Positions 23,546 through 34,210 are shown, numbered from the stretch's first letter. The stretch: 64,000 bases of DNA from Paraconexibacter antarcticus (GCF_024220175.1 NZ_CP098502.1:5026514-5090513); one strand, 5' to 3'. Notes: generated from the sequence alone by a model not told the origin. Numbers and translations: made by a program.

Positions 23546-24505
23546 CTAGCTCGCGTCGATCCACGCGGCCCCGAGGTCCCACCCGTCGCGGCCGCCGGCG
23601 GCCGCCGTCGCGTGGACGTCCGGGGAGCGGACGAGCGCCGGGAGCTCACCGAGGAGGCCCTGGCCCGTGGCGACGCGCCGGGTCGCCCGCGCCGTGTCGC
23701 GGACCGTCCGCACGGTGATGACGTCGACGTACGCGGGGCGGAAGTCGGTGCTCGCCTCCCAGTTCGGGTTGCGCACGAGCGTGAGCGTCCGCTTCGCCGC
23801 GTCGACGCCGGTGAGCTTGCCGAGCCGGTCGGCGGGGATCATGTACGGCCCGGTCGCGATCTGGTGGCGGTCGTACGCCGACGGGCTGGAGCGGTCGAAC
23901 TTCCCGGCGAACTCGGGCGGGACCGACGACGTCGCCAGCGAGGTGAGCGCAGGCATCAACCGGTCGCCGACCGGCCGCGTGAGGGTCAGGACGAGCGTGT
24001 GGCTGTCGGGCGCCTGCAGGCCGCTGATCGCCTTCGCGTCGCCGGCCCGGAACGCCGCGAGCCCGCGGAGCGCCCCGAAGCGGCGCGCGGCGACCGCGTT
24101 GCCCGCGGCCGGGTCGAGCGCGCGGGTGATGGCGTAGACGACGTCGCCGGCGACGACGCGGCGGCTCACCGGAGGGGCGAACTTCACGTCGGGACGCAGG
24201 CGGATCGTCACGCTGCGGCGGTCGGGGGCGACCGTCGGCAGCGCCGCCGCGACGTCCGGCTGCGGCTCGGCCCCGCCGCCGGCGTACGCGTACAGCGTCC
24301 GGTCGACGACGCCGAGGACCTCGGTCGCCGTCGGCCCCGTCGCGCGGCCCGGGTCGAGGTCGGAGACGCCGGTCGCGGTGAGCAGCGTGAGCGTCCCGCC
24401 GTGCGTCGCGGCCGGGCCGGACGACGAGGATCCGCCCGAGCCGCCGCAGCCGGCGACGAGGGGCGTACAGGCGGCGAGGAGCAGGCCGGCGACGATGGAG
24501 CGCAT
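23546..24505 (-). CDS. Truncated family 5 solute-binding lipoprotein
   Basis: 319 residues from the ATG at 24505. Lipobox VAGC puts the acylated Cys at residue 20. It aligns with the full-length binding protein at 27737-29530 through shared landmarks (GGTL near the start, PSAYD/PSTYD, TGPYMI, TLVRNPNW/LVRNPQW, DFRPAYVD/DSRPAYLD). It stops where the partner continues for about 240 more residues, so the C-terminal lobe is missing. TetR begins 12 nt downstream, so no remnant is left. It may be a decaying duplicate or a short binding protein with a new role. Confidence 0.7.
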   Translation of the reverse strand: MRSIVAGLLLAACTPLVAGCGGSGGSSSSGPAATHGGTLTLLTATGVSDLDPGRATGPTATEVLGVVDRTLYAYAGGGAEPQPDVAAALPTVAPDRRSVTIRLRPDVKFAPPVSRRVVAGDVVYAITRALDPAAGNAVAARRFGALRGLAAFRAGDAKAISGLQAPDSHTLVLTLTRPVGDRLMPALTSLATSSVPPEFAGKFDRSSPSAYDRHQIATGPYMIPADRLGKLTGVDAAKRTLTLVRNPNWEASTDFRPAYVDVITVRTVRDTARATRRVATGQGLLGELPALVRSPDVHATAAAGGRDGWDLGAAWIDAS

Positions 24506-24585
24506 CCCCGCCAGTATCGCGGGAAGGCCCGGCCGCTGCGGCGCTGGACGGCGGCGCGAGACGGCGTGCGCCCGGCCCCCGGCCC

Positions 24586-25619
<1,034 letters not shown>

Positions 25620-25623
<4 letters not shown>

Positions 25624-26699
25624 GCCTTGATCTCCGTGACCTCGGTGCCGGCGGCCCGGCCGGCCGCGGCGGCGTCGGCGCCCGACTCGAGCGACCGCCA
25701 CAGCTCCAGGCGGGTCTCGTGCGGGAGCAGGCAGCGGACGACGTGGTCCTCCTGCCCGAGCGCGACGGGCTCGAGCGGCGGGTCGATCCGCCTGTGCGCC
25801 TCCCGCACGTACGGGCAGCGCGTGTGGAAGTGGCAGCCCGACGGCCGGTTGATGAGCGACGGCGGGCGCCCGGCGACCGGCACGAGCTCCTGGTCGCGAG
25901 GCGTGTCGAGCCGCGGGATCGACCGCAGCAGACCCCACGTGTACGGGTGCTCCGGCGCCTCGAAGAGCGCCTCCGGCTTCGCCTGCTCGACGATCCGGCC
26001 CGCGTACATGACCGCGACCTCGTCGGCGATCTCGGCGACGACGCCGAGGTCGTGGGTGATGAGGATGACCGCCATGTCGAGCTCCTCGTTCAGCCGCTTG
26101 ATGAGCGCGAGGATCTGGGCCTGGACGGTGACGTCGAGCGCCGTCGTCGGCTCGTCGGCGATGAGGAGCTTCGGCTCGTTGACGAGCGCCATCGCGATCA
26201 TCACGCGCTGACGCATGCCGCCGGAGAACTCGTGCGGGTAGGCGTCGACGCGGCCACGCGGGTCGGGGATCCCGACGAGGCCGAGCATCTCGATCGCGCG
26301 CTCGCGGGCGGCCTTCTTCGAGACGCCGTCCTGATGGGCGCGGACACCCTCGATGAGCTGGCGGCCGATCGTGTAGAACGGGTGCAGCGAGGAGAGCGGG
26401 TCCTGGAAGATCATCGAGATCGCGCCGCCGCGGATCGCGCGGACCTCGGAGCCGGGGAGCGTGAGCAGGTCGCGCCCCTCGAACATGACGCGGCCCTCGA
26501 TCGTCGTCCGCCGGCCGGCGGTGAGACCCATGAGGCTCATCGAGCTCACGCTCTTGCCGGAGCCGGACTCGCCGACGAGGCCGAGCACCTGGCCGCGGTC
26601 GACGGTGTAGGAGATGCCGTCGACGGCGTGCACGACGCCGTCCTCGGTGTCGAAGCGGACCGCGAGGTCCTCGACGCTCAGCAGGGGCTCGCCGGTCAT
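25620..26699 (-). CDS. Oligopeptide/dipeptide ABC transporter ATPase (OppD/DppD-like)
   Basis: 359 residues. Walker A GESGSGKS, signature FSGGMRQR, Walker B LLIADEP, and the oligopeptide C-terminal domain with CHFHTRCP. The last 30 residues are an Ala-rich tail. Its ATG overlaps the stop of the DppB-like permease and its stop overlaps the next ATG. Confidence 0.93.
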
Positions 26700-27658
26700 C
26701 AGTAGCGCACCCGCGGGTCGACGACGGCGTAGGCGATGTCGACGATGAGGTTCGCCACGATGATGAAGAACGCGCCGAACAGCACCGTGCCCTGGATCGT
26801 CGCGTAGTCCGACGCCTTGATCGCGTCGTACGCCAGCCGGCCGATCCCCGGGATGTTGAAGACGGACTCGGTGAGGATCGCGCCGCCGAGGAGGATGCCG
26901 ATGTCCAGGCCGAGGACGGTGACGAGCGGGAGGATCGCCGCGCGCACGCCGTGGCGCAGGATGACCGTCCGCTCGCTCAGGCCCTTCGCGCGGGCCGTCC
27001 GGATGTAGTCCTCGTGGAGGACCTCGGTGAGGCTCGAGCGCAGCAGCCGTGCGTAGAAGGCGGCGAACGACGCGGCGAGCACCATCCACGGCAGCAGCAG
27101 CGAGCTGAACCACGTGCCGACGTTCTGCGAGATCGGGACGTACGTGCCGGCGCCGTCGAAGATCTTGAACTGGCCGATGTCGTTCGAGAAGAGGTACAGC
27201 GCGACGAGCCCGAGCCAGTAGACGGGCGCGGAGATCGCGAGCAGCGCACCGCCCATCGCGGCGCGGTCGACGAGCGAGCGGCGCTTGACCGCCGAGACGA
27301 TGCCGACCGGGAAGGCGAGCGTGAGCCAGAGGATGACGGCGCCGACGGTGAGCGAGATCGTCGCCGGGAGCCGGTCGACGATCTGCTGGCGGACGGGCGC
27401 GTCCGTCTGGTAGCTGAAGCCGAAGTCGAAGTGCAGGACGATGCCCTTGACGTACCGGTAGTACTGGACGTAGATCGGCTTGTCGAGCCCGAGGTTGTGC
27501 CGGATCGACGCGATGAGCTCGGGGCTGCCGGAGCGCCCGGCGCGCAGCTGCGCGGGGTCGGTCGACGGCAGCGCGTAGAAGATGAGGAAGGTGATGGCGC
27601 TGATGATGAGGAGAAGGACTCCCATCCACAGCACGCGCCTGATGATGAACCGAAGCAC
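26699..27658 (-). CDS. Dipeptide ABC transporter permease (DppB-like)
   Basis: 319 residues with six membrane spans. The coupling motif (EDYIRTARAKGLSERTVILRH, near 222-242) and the N-terminal FIIRRVLW lead-in are typical of DppB/OppB. The start is GTG at 27658. It follows a strong hairpin that separates it from the binding-protein gene. Confidence 0.92.
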   Translation of the reverse strand: MLRFIIRRVLWMGVLLLIISAITFLIFYALPSTDPAQLRAGRSGSPELIASIRHNLGLDKPIYVQYYRYVKGIVLHFDFGFSYQTDAPVRQQIVDRLPATISLTVGAVILWLTLAFPVGIVSAVKRRSLVDRAAMGGALLAISAPVYWLGLVALYLFSNDIGQFKIFDGAGTYVPISQNVGTWFSSLLLPWMVLAASFAAFYARLLRSSLTEVLHEDYIRTARAKGLSERTVILRHGVRAAILPLVTVLGLDIGILLGGAILTESVFNIPGIGRLAYDAIKASDYATIQGTVLFGAFFIIVANLIVDIAYAVVDPRVRY

Positions 27659-27681
27659 GAGGTCTTTTCGGGGGGCGGAGC

Positions 27682-27706
27682 GGCCCGGCGCCCTGTGCGC
27701 CGGGCC
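27682..27706 (-). terminator. 10-bp hairpin between binding-protein and permease genes
   Basis: GGCCCGGCGC (27682-27691) pairs with GCGCCGGGCC (27697-27706) around a 5-nt loop. In comparable ABC operons a hairpin here slows decay of, or partly ends, the binding-protein message so that this protein is made in excess. That role is inferred. Confidence 0.6.
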
Positions 27707-27736
27707 ACCCCTGGGTGTCTTACGTGACTCCTGCGC

Positions 27737-29530
27737 CTACTTGAGCGAGACGTACGAGAGGTCGGCGTCCGCGTTCCACTTCGCGATGACGCTCACGACG
27801 TTGGACGACGCGATGCCGGCCTGCTTGTCCCAGAACCACGGCACCGCCGCGGCCTTGTCGACGAGCATCTTGTCGATCGCGCCCCACGCCTTGGCACGCG
27901 CGGTGTCGTCGGCGATCGTCGCGGCCTTGTCCATCGCGGCGTTGACCGCGGGGTCGTTGAACAGCGACGGGTTGTTGCCGTTGACCGGCACGATGGCCTT
28001 GCCGCTGAAGTTGACGTAGAGCATCGCGTACGGGTCGAAGAAGTCCGGCAGCCAGCCGAAGTTCGCGCACACGTCGATCTTCACCAGCTGCGCCTTCTGC
28101 TGGCAGTACTTCGAGTAGAAGACCGAGTGCTCGACGAGCTTCGCCTGCACCTTGAAGCCGAGCTTCTCGAGCGAGTCCTTGACGATGAGGGCGTCCTCCT
28201 TGGCGGGCGACGAGTTGTCGCCGATCATGAGGATCGACGTCCCCGGCGCCTTGCCGCTGGCGTACCCGGCCGCCTTCATGTACTTCGCGGCCACCGTCGC
28301 GTCACCGCTGGGGTTGGCGACGTAGTCCTGGCCCTCGCCCTTCATGCCGCCCGCCTCGTCGAAGCCGGGGATGCCCGGGGAGAGGAAGTGGCTGGCGACG
28401 TCGCCGACCGCGGCGCCGCCGCGGACCCGCTGCATCGCCGTGCGGTCCATGATCGCGATCGCGGCCTTGCGGACGTTCACGTTGTTGAACGGCGGCTTCG
28501 TGTAGTTCAGCGAGACCCAGCGGTTGCCGAGCGGGCTGAACGTGATCTGCTGCGGCTTCTGGGTCGCGAACTTCTTCACCGCCGGCGCCGCCGGGGTGTC
28601 GAGCTGCAGGAGGCCGGGGCTCGCGAAGACCTGCTGGCCGGCGACGTTCGGGTCGGCGCCGATCGCGAAGGTCATCTTGTCCAGGTACGCCGGACGCGAG
28701 TCGGTCGAGCCGTCCCACTGCGGGTTGCGCACGAGCGTCAGGCTCTTGCCCGCCGAGTACTGGCTGATCATGTACGGGCCGGTGAAGGCCTGCTTCGTCG
28801 GGTCCGCGTCGTACGTCGACGGGTTCTTCTTGTCCATCGACCCGGCGACGCTCTTCGGCACGGGGATGCTCAGCGGCAGGACGAGCGCCTTGGCGGCGGT
28901 CGCCGCGGCGTTCTTCGTGAACTTGAAGACGATCGTGTGGGCGTCCGGCGTCGTGATGCCGGCGATGTCGCCGCCCTTCGCCTTGGCCCCGCCGACGAGC
29001 GGGAAGTAGATGCTCTCGTAGCCGTTGGCGATGTGGGGGTTCAGCCCGCGCTCGAACGCGTACTTCACGTCGGCCGCGGTGACCTCCTTGCCGTTGATCG
29101 GCGACTTCGGGTCGTTCGTGCCGTACTTGATGCCGGACTTGAGCTTCACCGTCAGCGTCTTGCCGTCGGCCGAGATCTGCGGCGGACCGTCGGCGAGGTC
29201 GGGGATGGCCTTCGTCGAGTCGTCCGGCTTGTGGTAGTAGAGCGCGCGGTGGGTCGCGAAGTTGATCGTGAAGTCCAGCTGGAAGTACGACGTGCCCGGG
29301 TCGAGGTGCTGGAAGCTCTCGACGCTGAGGACCTTCAGCGTGCCGCCCTTCTTCTGGTCGCTCGCCGGAAGACCCGACGCGTATTTCGTCGAACCTGAGC
29401 CTGAGCTCGCGGTCGACGTCCCGCCACTGCTCGTCGACGACGACGCGTTGTTGCTGCCACACGCCCCGATGGCGACGGAGGCCGCCAAGACCGGTACGAG
29501 CGTCAGGGCCCGAAGATGCTTCGAACGCAT
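27737..29530 (-). CDS. ABC transporter family 5 solute-binding lipoprotein
   Basis: 597 residues. A lipoprotein signal ends in IGAC (C24), followed by a Ser/Thr-rich linker and the two-lobed peptide-binding fold (GGTLKVLS; TGPYMISQY; NYTKPPFNNVNVRKA). An AAAGGA ribosome site lies 7 nt before the ATG. Delivers peptides, opines or nickel-like ligands to the permease pair; the ligand is not predictable. It is the second gene of the operon, after the DppC-like permease. Confidence 0.92.
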   Translation of the reverse strand: MRSKHLRALTLVPVLAASVAIGACGSNNASSSTSSGGTSTASSGSGSTKYASGLPASDQKKGGTLKVLSVESFQHLDPGTSYFQLDFTINFATHRALYYHKPDDSTKAIPDLADGPPQISADGKTLTVKLKSGIKYGTNDPKSPINGKEVTAADVKYAFERGLNPHIANGYESIYFPLVGGAKAKGGDIAGITTPDAHTIVFKFTKNAAATAAKALVLPLSIPVPKSVAGSMDKKNPSTYDADPTKQAFTGPYMISQYSAGKSLTLVRNPQWDGSTDSRPAYLDKMTFAIGADPNVAGQQVFASPGLLQLDTPAAPAVKKFATQKPQQITFSPLGNRWVSLNYTKPPFNNVNVRKAAIAIMDRTAMQRVRGGAAVGDVASHFLSPGIPGFDEAGGMKGEGQDYVANPSGDATVAAKYMKAAGYASGKAPGTSILMIGDNSSPAKEDALIVKDSLEKLGFKVQAKLVEHSVFYSKYCQQKAQLVKIDVCANFGWLPDFFDPYAMLYVNFSGKAIVPVNGNNPSLFNDPAVNAAMDKAATIADDTARAKAWGAIDKMLVDKAAAVPWFWDKQAGIASSNVVSVIAKWNADADLSYVSLK

Positions 29531-29589
29531 CCCACGTCCTTTCACTTGATGAGTACTGCCGAGTGCACCTGCATGTCGGCGACCGCCTC

Positions 29590-30564
29590 TCATCGGTCGC
29601 CCTTCGGGTCCAGCGCGTCCTGCAACCCGTCACCGATGAGGTTGAAGGCGAGGACGGTGAGGACGAGGGCCACGCCCGGGAAGAGCATGTACCACCAGAC
29701 CTCGCCGAAGTTGCCGCTGGCGTCGCCGATCATCTGGCCCCAGCTCGACGTCGGGGGCTGGACCCCGACGCCGAGGAAGGACAGCGACGCCTCGAAGAGG
29801 ATGTTCTGCGGGATGATCAGCGTCGAGTAGACGATGATCGGCGCCACGAGGTTCGGGAGGATCTCCCGGAAGATCGTCCGCAGGTCGGAGGCGCCGAGGG
29901 ACCGCGAGGCCTCGATGAACTCCTTCTCCCGCAGGGAGAGGACCTGCCCGCGCACGATGCGCGCGATGTACGGGAACGCCGCGAGCGCGATGACGACGAT
30001 GACGACCGTCAGGCCCGGCTTGATGAGCCCGCCGAGGCAGCCGTTCCCGAAGGAGCAGGCCGACGCGAGGCCGATGCCGAGCAGGAGGCTCGGGAAGCCG
30101 AGCATGACGTCGAGCGTGCGGGAGAGCACCGTGTCGATCCACCCGCGGTAGAAGCCCGCCACCATCCCGACGATCGTCCCGAGCGTCACCGCGAAGAACG
30201 TGGAGAGGAGCGCCGCCTCGAGGGAGACGCGCGAGCCGTAGATGACACGGCTGAAGACGTCGCGGCCCAGCTGGTCGACGCCCATGAGGTGGACGCTGCT
30301 CGGGCCGGTCGGCGTGCCGAAGTCGTCGAGGGCCTGCGCGTTCTGGGTGTTGGGCCCGGGGATCCCGAAGAGCTTCACGAGCAGCGGCGCGAAGATCGCC
30401 ATGAGGATGAGGAGGACGACGAAGACGAGGCCCGCGAAGGCGACGCGGTCCTGCCGCAGCCGGCGCCAGAAGAGCTCGAGCGGCGTGCGGGCGGCGATCG
30501 CGACCGACTCGGACTCGGGGCCCGCGCCGGGGTCGACGGCGATGTCCGTCAGAGGGGTGCTCAC
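29590..30564 (-). CDS. Dipeptide ABC transporter permease (DppC-like)
   Basis: 324 residues from a GTG at 30564. An N-terminal cytoplasmic stretch is followed by six spans. The LGRDVFSRVIYGSR segment and coupling loop REKEFIEASRSLGASD are standard for DppC/OppC. Longer frames extend to 30723, but they add Pro/His-rich sequence unlike the family. First gene of the six-gene operon. Confidence 0.9.
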   Translation of the reverse strand: MSTPLTDIAVDPGAGPESESVAIAARTPLELFWRRLRQDRVAFAGLVFVVLLILMAIFAPLLVKLFGIPGPNTQNAQALDDFGTPTGPSSVHLMGVDQLGRDVFSRVIYGSRVSLEAALLSTFFAVTLGTIVGMVAGFYRGWIDTVLSRTLDVMLGFPSLLLGIGLASACSFGNGCLGGLIKPGLTVVIVVIALAAFPYIARIVRGQVLSLREKEFIEASRSLGASDLRTIFREILPNLVAPIIVYSTLIIPQNILFEASLSFLGVGVQPPTSSWGQMIGDASGNFGEVWWYMLFPGVALVLTVLAFNLIGDGLQDALDPKGDR

Positions 30565-30850
30565 GGTCGGGGGGTCCGACCGTCGGAAGGTACGTGGGGA
30601 ATGGGGCCCATGGGGTGGTGGGGGGCTGCTGGCGCGCAGTCCGTCGCGACTCACCGTCTTGGTGAGGTGAGGCGACCATACCCATCCCGCGGGAGGTCGC
30701 GTCACAGGTTTTTCGCCCTGCAACGCAGCTTGTCAGCGTGCGGGCGGCCGAACGTTGGACCATCCGGCAGACCCGGAAACCGGCACGTTGTCCGCGGCGT
30801 CGAGAACGGACATCCGATAGGTCGAGAGCCGCCGTTCCCGGCCTCGTCGA
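30565..30850 (-). promoter_or_regulatory. Control region of the peptide-transport operon
   Basis: No gene is visible. On the minus strand a TATGGT box (30675-30680) could give a leader of about 100 nt. A small perfect hairpin, CTCACC (30650-30655) with GGTGAG (30661-30666), falls just after the expected transcript start. The remainder, up to the tRNA, has no structure I would name. Confidence 0.35.
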
Positions 30851-30922
30851 TACCCCCGCCAGGAGTCGAACCTGGATCCACCGCTTAGGAGGCGGTTGTC
30901 TTATCCATTGGACTACGAGGGC
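30851..30922 (-). tRNA. tRNA-Arg (anticodon CCU)
   Basis: The 72-nt minus-strand transcript folds as a cloverleaf. The acceptor stem runs GCCCTCG against CGGGGGT, the anticodon stem is ACCGC/GCGGT with loop CTCCTAA (anticodon CCT), and the T arm is CCAGG TTCGACT CCTGG. The discriminator is A and CCA is not encoded. It reads the rare AGG codon. Confidence 0.93.
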
Positions 30923-30975
30923 GAGCCGCGGACCACGCCGCAGGACGTCAGCAGTGTCGCATCCCGTGCGTCATC

Positions 30976-31536
30976 TCAGCGGTCGGGGCGGTCCGGGTGC
31001 ACGTCGTCGATCGTCGTGAGCGCGACGTACGGGATCCCCGGCGCGGCCTCCGCGATGCGCTCTGCCCCTCCGGCGAGCCGGTCGAGGACGCTGACGATCC
31101 CGACCATCTCGATGCCCTCGCTGCGGAACGCCTCGATCGCCTGGATCGTCGATCCTCCCGTGGAGACGACGTCCTCGACGACGCAGACCCGGTCCCCGGG
31201 CTCGGGCAGCGGGCCCTCGATCCGGCGGGAGAGGCCGTGCTGCTTGACCTCCTTGCGCACGAAGAACGCCTTGCCGTCGAAGCCGGCGGCGAGCGCGGCG
31301 CAGGCGACGGGATCCGCGCCCATGGTGAGGCCGCCGACCGCGGTCGCGCCCCACTCCTCCGCGAGGGCCGCGACGAGCTCCCCGAGGGCCGAGAACCCGG
31401 CCGGGAGCAGCGTCGCGCGCTTGGCGTCGACGTAGTACTGCGCGACGAGTCCCGAGGTGAGCGTCACCTCACCGAGGACGAGCGCGTGGGTGCGCAGTTC
31501 GGCGATGAGCCGCTGCCGGGCCGTGTTGACGTCCAT
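30976..31536 (-). CDS. pyrE: Orotate phosphoribosyltransferase
   Basis: 186 residues. Converts orotate and PRPP to OMP in pyrimidine synthesis. The PRPP loop is VCVVEDVVSTGGST (about 118-131), and the mobile Lys loop FVRKEVKQHG is present. ATG at 31536 has a -10 box 8 nt upstream, which rules out the longer upstream frame. A single-gene unit, downstream in orientation of nothing obvious in pyrimidine metabolism. Confidence 0.94.
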   Translation of the reverse strand: MDVNTARQRLIAELRTHALVLGEVTLTSGLVAQYYVDAKRATLLPAGFSALGELVAALAEEWGATAVGGLTMGADPVACAALAAGFDGKAFFVRKEVKQHGLSRRIEGPLPEPGDRVCVVEDVVSTGGSTIQAIEAFRSEGIEMVGIVSVLDRLAGGAERIAEAAPGIPYVALTTIDDVHPDRPDR

Positions 31537-31544
31537 CGGCCTGA

Positions 31545-31550
31545 ACCCTA
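31545..31550 (-). promoter_or_regulatory. -10 box of pyrE
   Basis: TAGGGT on the minus strand, 8 nt before the ATG at 31536. Confidence 0.55.
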
Positions 31551-31635
31551 CCCGCGGGTCTCCTCGCCCGGCCGTCGGCCAGCCACGGCTGGACGGACTC
31601 AGGATCCGCGCCCGATCTGACGTTAAGGGTCGTGG

Positions 31636-32019
31636 ATGTTCTCCACCCCGCTGCGCTACCTCTCCATCCTCGGCTCGCTCGTCGTGCTCGCGTCCTTCGG
31701 CGCCTTCGCGACCGACCAGATCCGCTCGGGCTCCCGGACGAGCACCGCCGGCATCGAGGGCACGCAGGTCGTCACGGTGAACGACCCGGCCGGCTACGCC
31801 GACCCGACCCCCGCGCAGGAGCGGCTGCGCGAGCAGCTCCACGGCACCGTCCGGGAGTACATCGACGACGCGGACGACGTCGTGATCGCGCCGTTCGCCG
31901 GCATCAGCTCCTCGAGCTCGAGCGCCTGGGTGCGCCGCGGCGTCCCCGCCCTCGCCGGCCTGCTCGTGTACGGCTTCGGGCTCGCGTTCCTCGCGCGCTA
32001 TGCGGCCGCGCGCGCCTGA
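31636..32019 (+). CDS. Small membrane protein with two spans, unknown function
   Basis: 127 residues. An N-terminal helix (about 8-26) and a C-terminal helix (about 103-122) flank an extracytoplasmic or cytoplasmic region of about 75 residues rich in Asp, Gln and Ser. No family recognised. The sequence before the ATG (TTAAGGGT, then five bases) resembles the local -10 pattern imperfectly. Convergent with the acyltransferase gene, 13 nt apart. Confidence 0.55.
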   Translation: MFSTPLRYLSILGSLVVLASFGAFATDQIRSGSRTSTAGIEGTQVVTVNDPAGYADPTPAQERLREQLHGTVREYIDDADDVVIAPFAGISSSSSSAWVRRGVPALAGLLVYGFGLAFLARYAAARA

Positions 32020-32032
32020 GCGCCCGGCGACG

Positions 32033-33118
32033 TCACCCGCGGTGCGCGGCGGCGGCCTTCGGCGCACGGCCGCCCGGCCCGAGCTCGGCGCGCTGCGCGC
32101 CGACCCAGTCGTCGAGCGTCTGCCAGTGCTCGTAGAGCCAGCGGGTGCGCCCGTCCTCGTCGGCGGGGACGCTCGACCCCGGGTGGCGCCAGAGCTTCAC
32201 CCGGACCGTCGTCCCGACCAGGCCGCCCGCCCAGATGTCGCTGATGTACTCGAACCCGTCGAGCCCGACGTGCCCGCAGAAGACGACGTCCGCGGCCCCC
32301 GCGGCCTCGTCGAGGAGGACGAGCGGCCCCCCGAGGCGCGGCGGCAGGACGTGCCGCAGGCGAGCGGCGAGCGGCGCGATGTGCGGCTGGCGCTCCGCGA
32401 TCGTCGCCTGGGCCTTCGCGAGCTTCGCGTCGGTGTGGCGCGTCCCCTCCGGGTAGATGAGGATGCCCTCGGTCGGCTCCATGTCGATCGCGAGCCGGCG
32501 CACCTGGGCGAGCTCGGCCTCCGGGGCCTTCGACGCACGCCGCACGAACGTCGTCGGGACCATGCGCCCGCCGATGTCGATCGTCGGGATCAGCTCGAGC
32601 TCGCGCTTGAGGACGAAGTTCAGGCCGATGCCGTGCGCCTTGCCGATGAGGGCGTCGGGCATCGTGTTGTCGATGATCGACGCGTGCCGGATGAAGATGA
32701 TCACCGGCCCCGGCCCGCCGAGCTCGAGGCCGTCGACCTCGAGCTTCAGGCCGAAGATCCGGCGCACCCCGCCGAAGTGGCCGCCGGCCCAGCGGATGCG
32801 CGTGCGGTAGACCCAGCGGCGACGGCGCGGATGGTCGGCGACGAACGGGCCGCCGGTGGTGAGCCACGTGACGAGCAGCGAGGTCATCCCTAGCATCTCG
32901 CCGGCGAGGAACCACCAGGCGAACGCGAGCAGCCGGACGGCCATCCACGGCTTGCGGCGCCGCAGCCAGAGGGCGAGATCGACGACCACCGCGGCGACGA
33001 GGAGCAGGGGGAACAGCAGCGTGACGAGGACGAACGCGAGCGTCTCGACCGCGATCCCGCGCGCGCGGCGGACGTAGCGGCGGGTGGCGGGACCGTCGTC
33101 GGGCTGGAGCGGTCCCAC
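32033..33118 (-). CDS. Membrane lysophospholipid acyltransferase (PlsC family)
   Basis: 361 residues. Two or three hydrophobic segments (about 22-50, 64-86) precede a PlsC-type domain with HASIID (the HX4D catalytic motif) and YPEGTR (substrate phosphate binding). Transfers an acyl chain from acyl-CoA or acyl-ACP to a lysophospholipid or similar. The acceptor is not certain; the long N terminus is more like the LCLAT/AGPAT8-like branch than bacterial PlsC. GTG start with a -10 box 7 nt upstream. Confidence 0.82.
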   Translation of the reverse strand: MGPLQPDDGPATRRYVRRARGIAVETLAFVLVTLLFPLLLVAAVVVDLALWLRRRKPWMAVRLLAFAWWFLAGEMLGMTSLLVTWLTTGGPFVADHPRRRRWVYRTRIRWAGGHFGGVRRIFGLKLEVDGLELGGPGPVIIFIRHASIIDNTMPDALIGKAHGIGLNFVLKRELELIPTIDIGGRMVPTTFVRRASKAPEAELAQVRRLAIDMEPTEGILIYPEGTRHTDAKLAKAQATIAERQPHIAPLAARLRHVLPPRLGGPLVLLDEAAGAADVVFCGHVGLDGFEYISDIWAGGLVGTTVRVKLWRHPGSSVPADEDGRTRWLYEHWQTLDDWVGAQRAELGPGGRAPKAAAAHRG

Positions 33119-33125
33119 GACGGCG

Positions 33126-33131
33126 AGCCTA
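33126..33131 (-). promoter_or_regulatory. -10 box of the acyltransferase gene
   Basis: TAGGCT on the minus strand, 7 nt before the GTG at 33118. Confidence 0.5.
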
Positions 33132-33165
33132 CCGGCCCGCCGCGCGTGCCGCCCCGTCCGCGCGG

Positions 33166-34200
33166 CTACCGGTAGTACACGTCGACGATCGTGCCGAGGC
33201 GGAGCCAGTCGTGGATCGACCGCGCGTCCGGCACCGGCGTGCGCAGGCAGCCGTGGCTCGCCGCGTAGACCGGCACGTCGGCGTACCCGTGGATCGCGTA
33301 GCCGTTGTGGAAGTAGCTCGCGTCGACCATGCCCTTGGCGTTGATCCCGAGGTCGCGGCGGTAGACGGCGAAGGTCCCGAGGACCGTCGGCGTCGACGGC
33401 TTGCCCGAGGAGATGGGGTAGATGCGCTCGACGTGGCCGCCCGTCCCGACGAGCGCCAGCACCTGGTGGGTCAGGTCACCCTCGACGTGGCGGCCGTGCT
33501 GCGGGAAGCGGACCTTGAAGGCGCCGCCGCCCGCCGCGAGCCGGCGGAGGAACGGCGTGTCGGCGCTCGCGACCCGGGTCATCCCGGTGAGCTTGCGGAA
33601 GGCGAGGACCGCCCGGGCGGTGTGCGCGTCGTAGCTGCCGTTCGCCTCCAGGACGTAGCCGAGCGCCTTCAGGCGGCGCTGCATGAGGCGGACGGAGAGC
33701 CCGTGGGCCGACGCGGGGACCGCCCGCGGCAGGACGCTGACGGCCCGAGAGTGCGCGGTCGCGCCGCGCAGCTCGGGGGTCGCCCGGTGCGAGGCGGTCA
33801 CGACGAGCGAGCCCGGTGCCTTCGGGGTGTACGCGAGGAGGAAGGTGCCGGACGTCCCGCCGGTCCGGACGATCTGCCGCTGCTTGACGAAGACCTTGCG
33901 ACCCCCCTGCACGACGCGGACGACGACGCGCTGCCCGGGGACGTAGGGCGAGACGAGGCCGCGGATGCGGATGCGGTCGCCGACGAGGACCGTCCGCCTC
34001 GCGCCGACCCGCTGCGTGACGACGACGAGCTTCGTCCGCGCGGGGGCGGCGGTGGGGGCGGGGGCCGCGGGCGCCGGGGCCGCCACCGGGGTGGTCGCCG
34101 GCGGTGCCGGGGTCTGCGCGCCGGCGACCGCGGGGAGGGTGACGGCGAGGGCGGCGGCGAGCGGGAGCGCGGACGCGAGGGAGCGGGGGCGGAGGTTCAT
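33166..34200 (-). CDS. L,D-transpeptidase with peptidoglycan-binding domain
   Basis: 344 residues. A Sec signal (about 1-28, AGAQ cleavage region) is followed by a Pro/Ala linker, an Ig-like strand-rich domain (about 57-155), a peptidoglycan-binding helix bundle (LMQRRLKALGY), and a C-terminal YkuD domain ending in SHGCLRTP, where the Cys is the nucleophile. Forms 3-3 cross-links or attaches proteins to peptidoglycan outside the cell. A -10 box lies 10 nt before the ATG. Confidence 0.9.
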   Translation of the reverse strand: MNLRPRSLASALPLAAALAVTLPAVAGAQTPAPPATTPVAAPAPAAPAPTAAPARTKLVVVTQRVGARRTVLVGDRIRIRGLVSPYVPGQRVVVRVVQGGRKVFVKQRQIVRTGGTSGTFLLAYTPKAPGSLVVTASHRATPELRGATAHSRAVSVLPRAVPASAHGLSVRLMQRRLKALGYVLEANGSYDAHTARAVLAFRKLTGMTRVASADTPFLRRLAAGGGAFKVRFPQHGRHVEGDLTHQVLALVGTGGHVERIYPISSGKPSTPTVLGTFAVYRRDLGINAKGMVDASYFHNGYAIHGYADVPVYAASHGCLRTPVPDARSIHDWLRLGTIVDVYYR

Positions 34201-34210
34201 GGGCGCGCGG

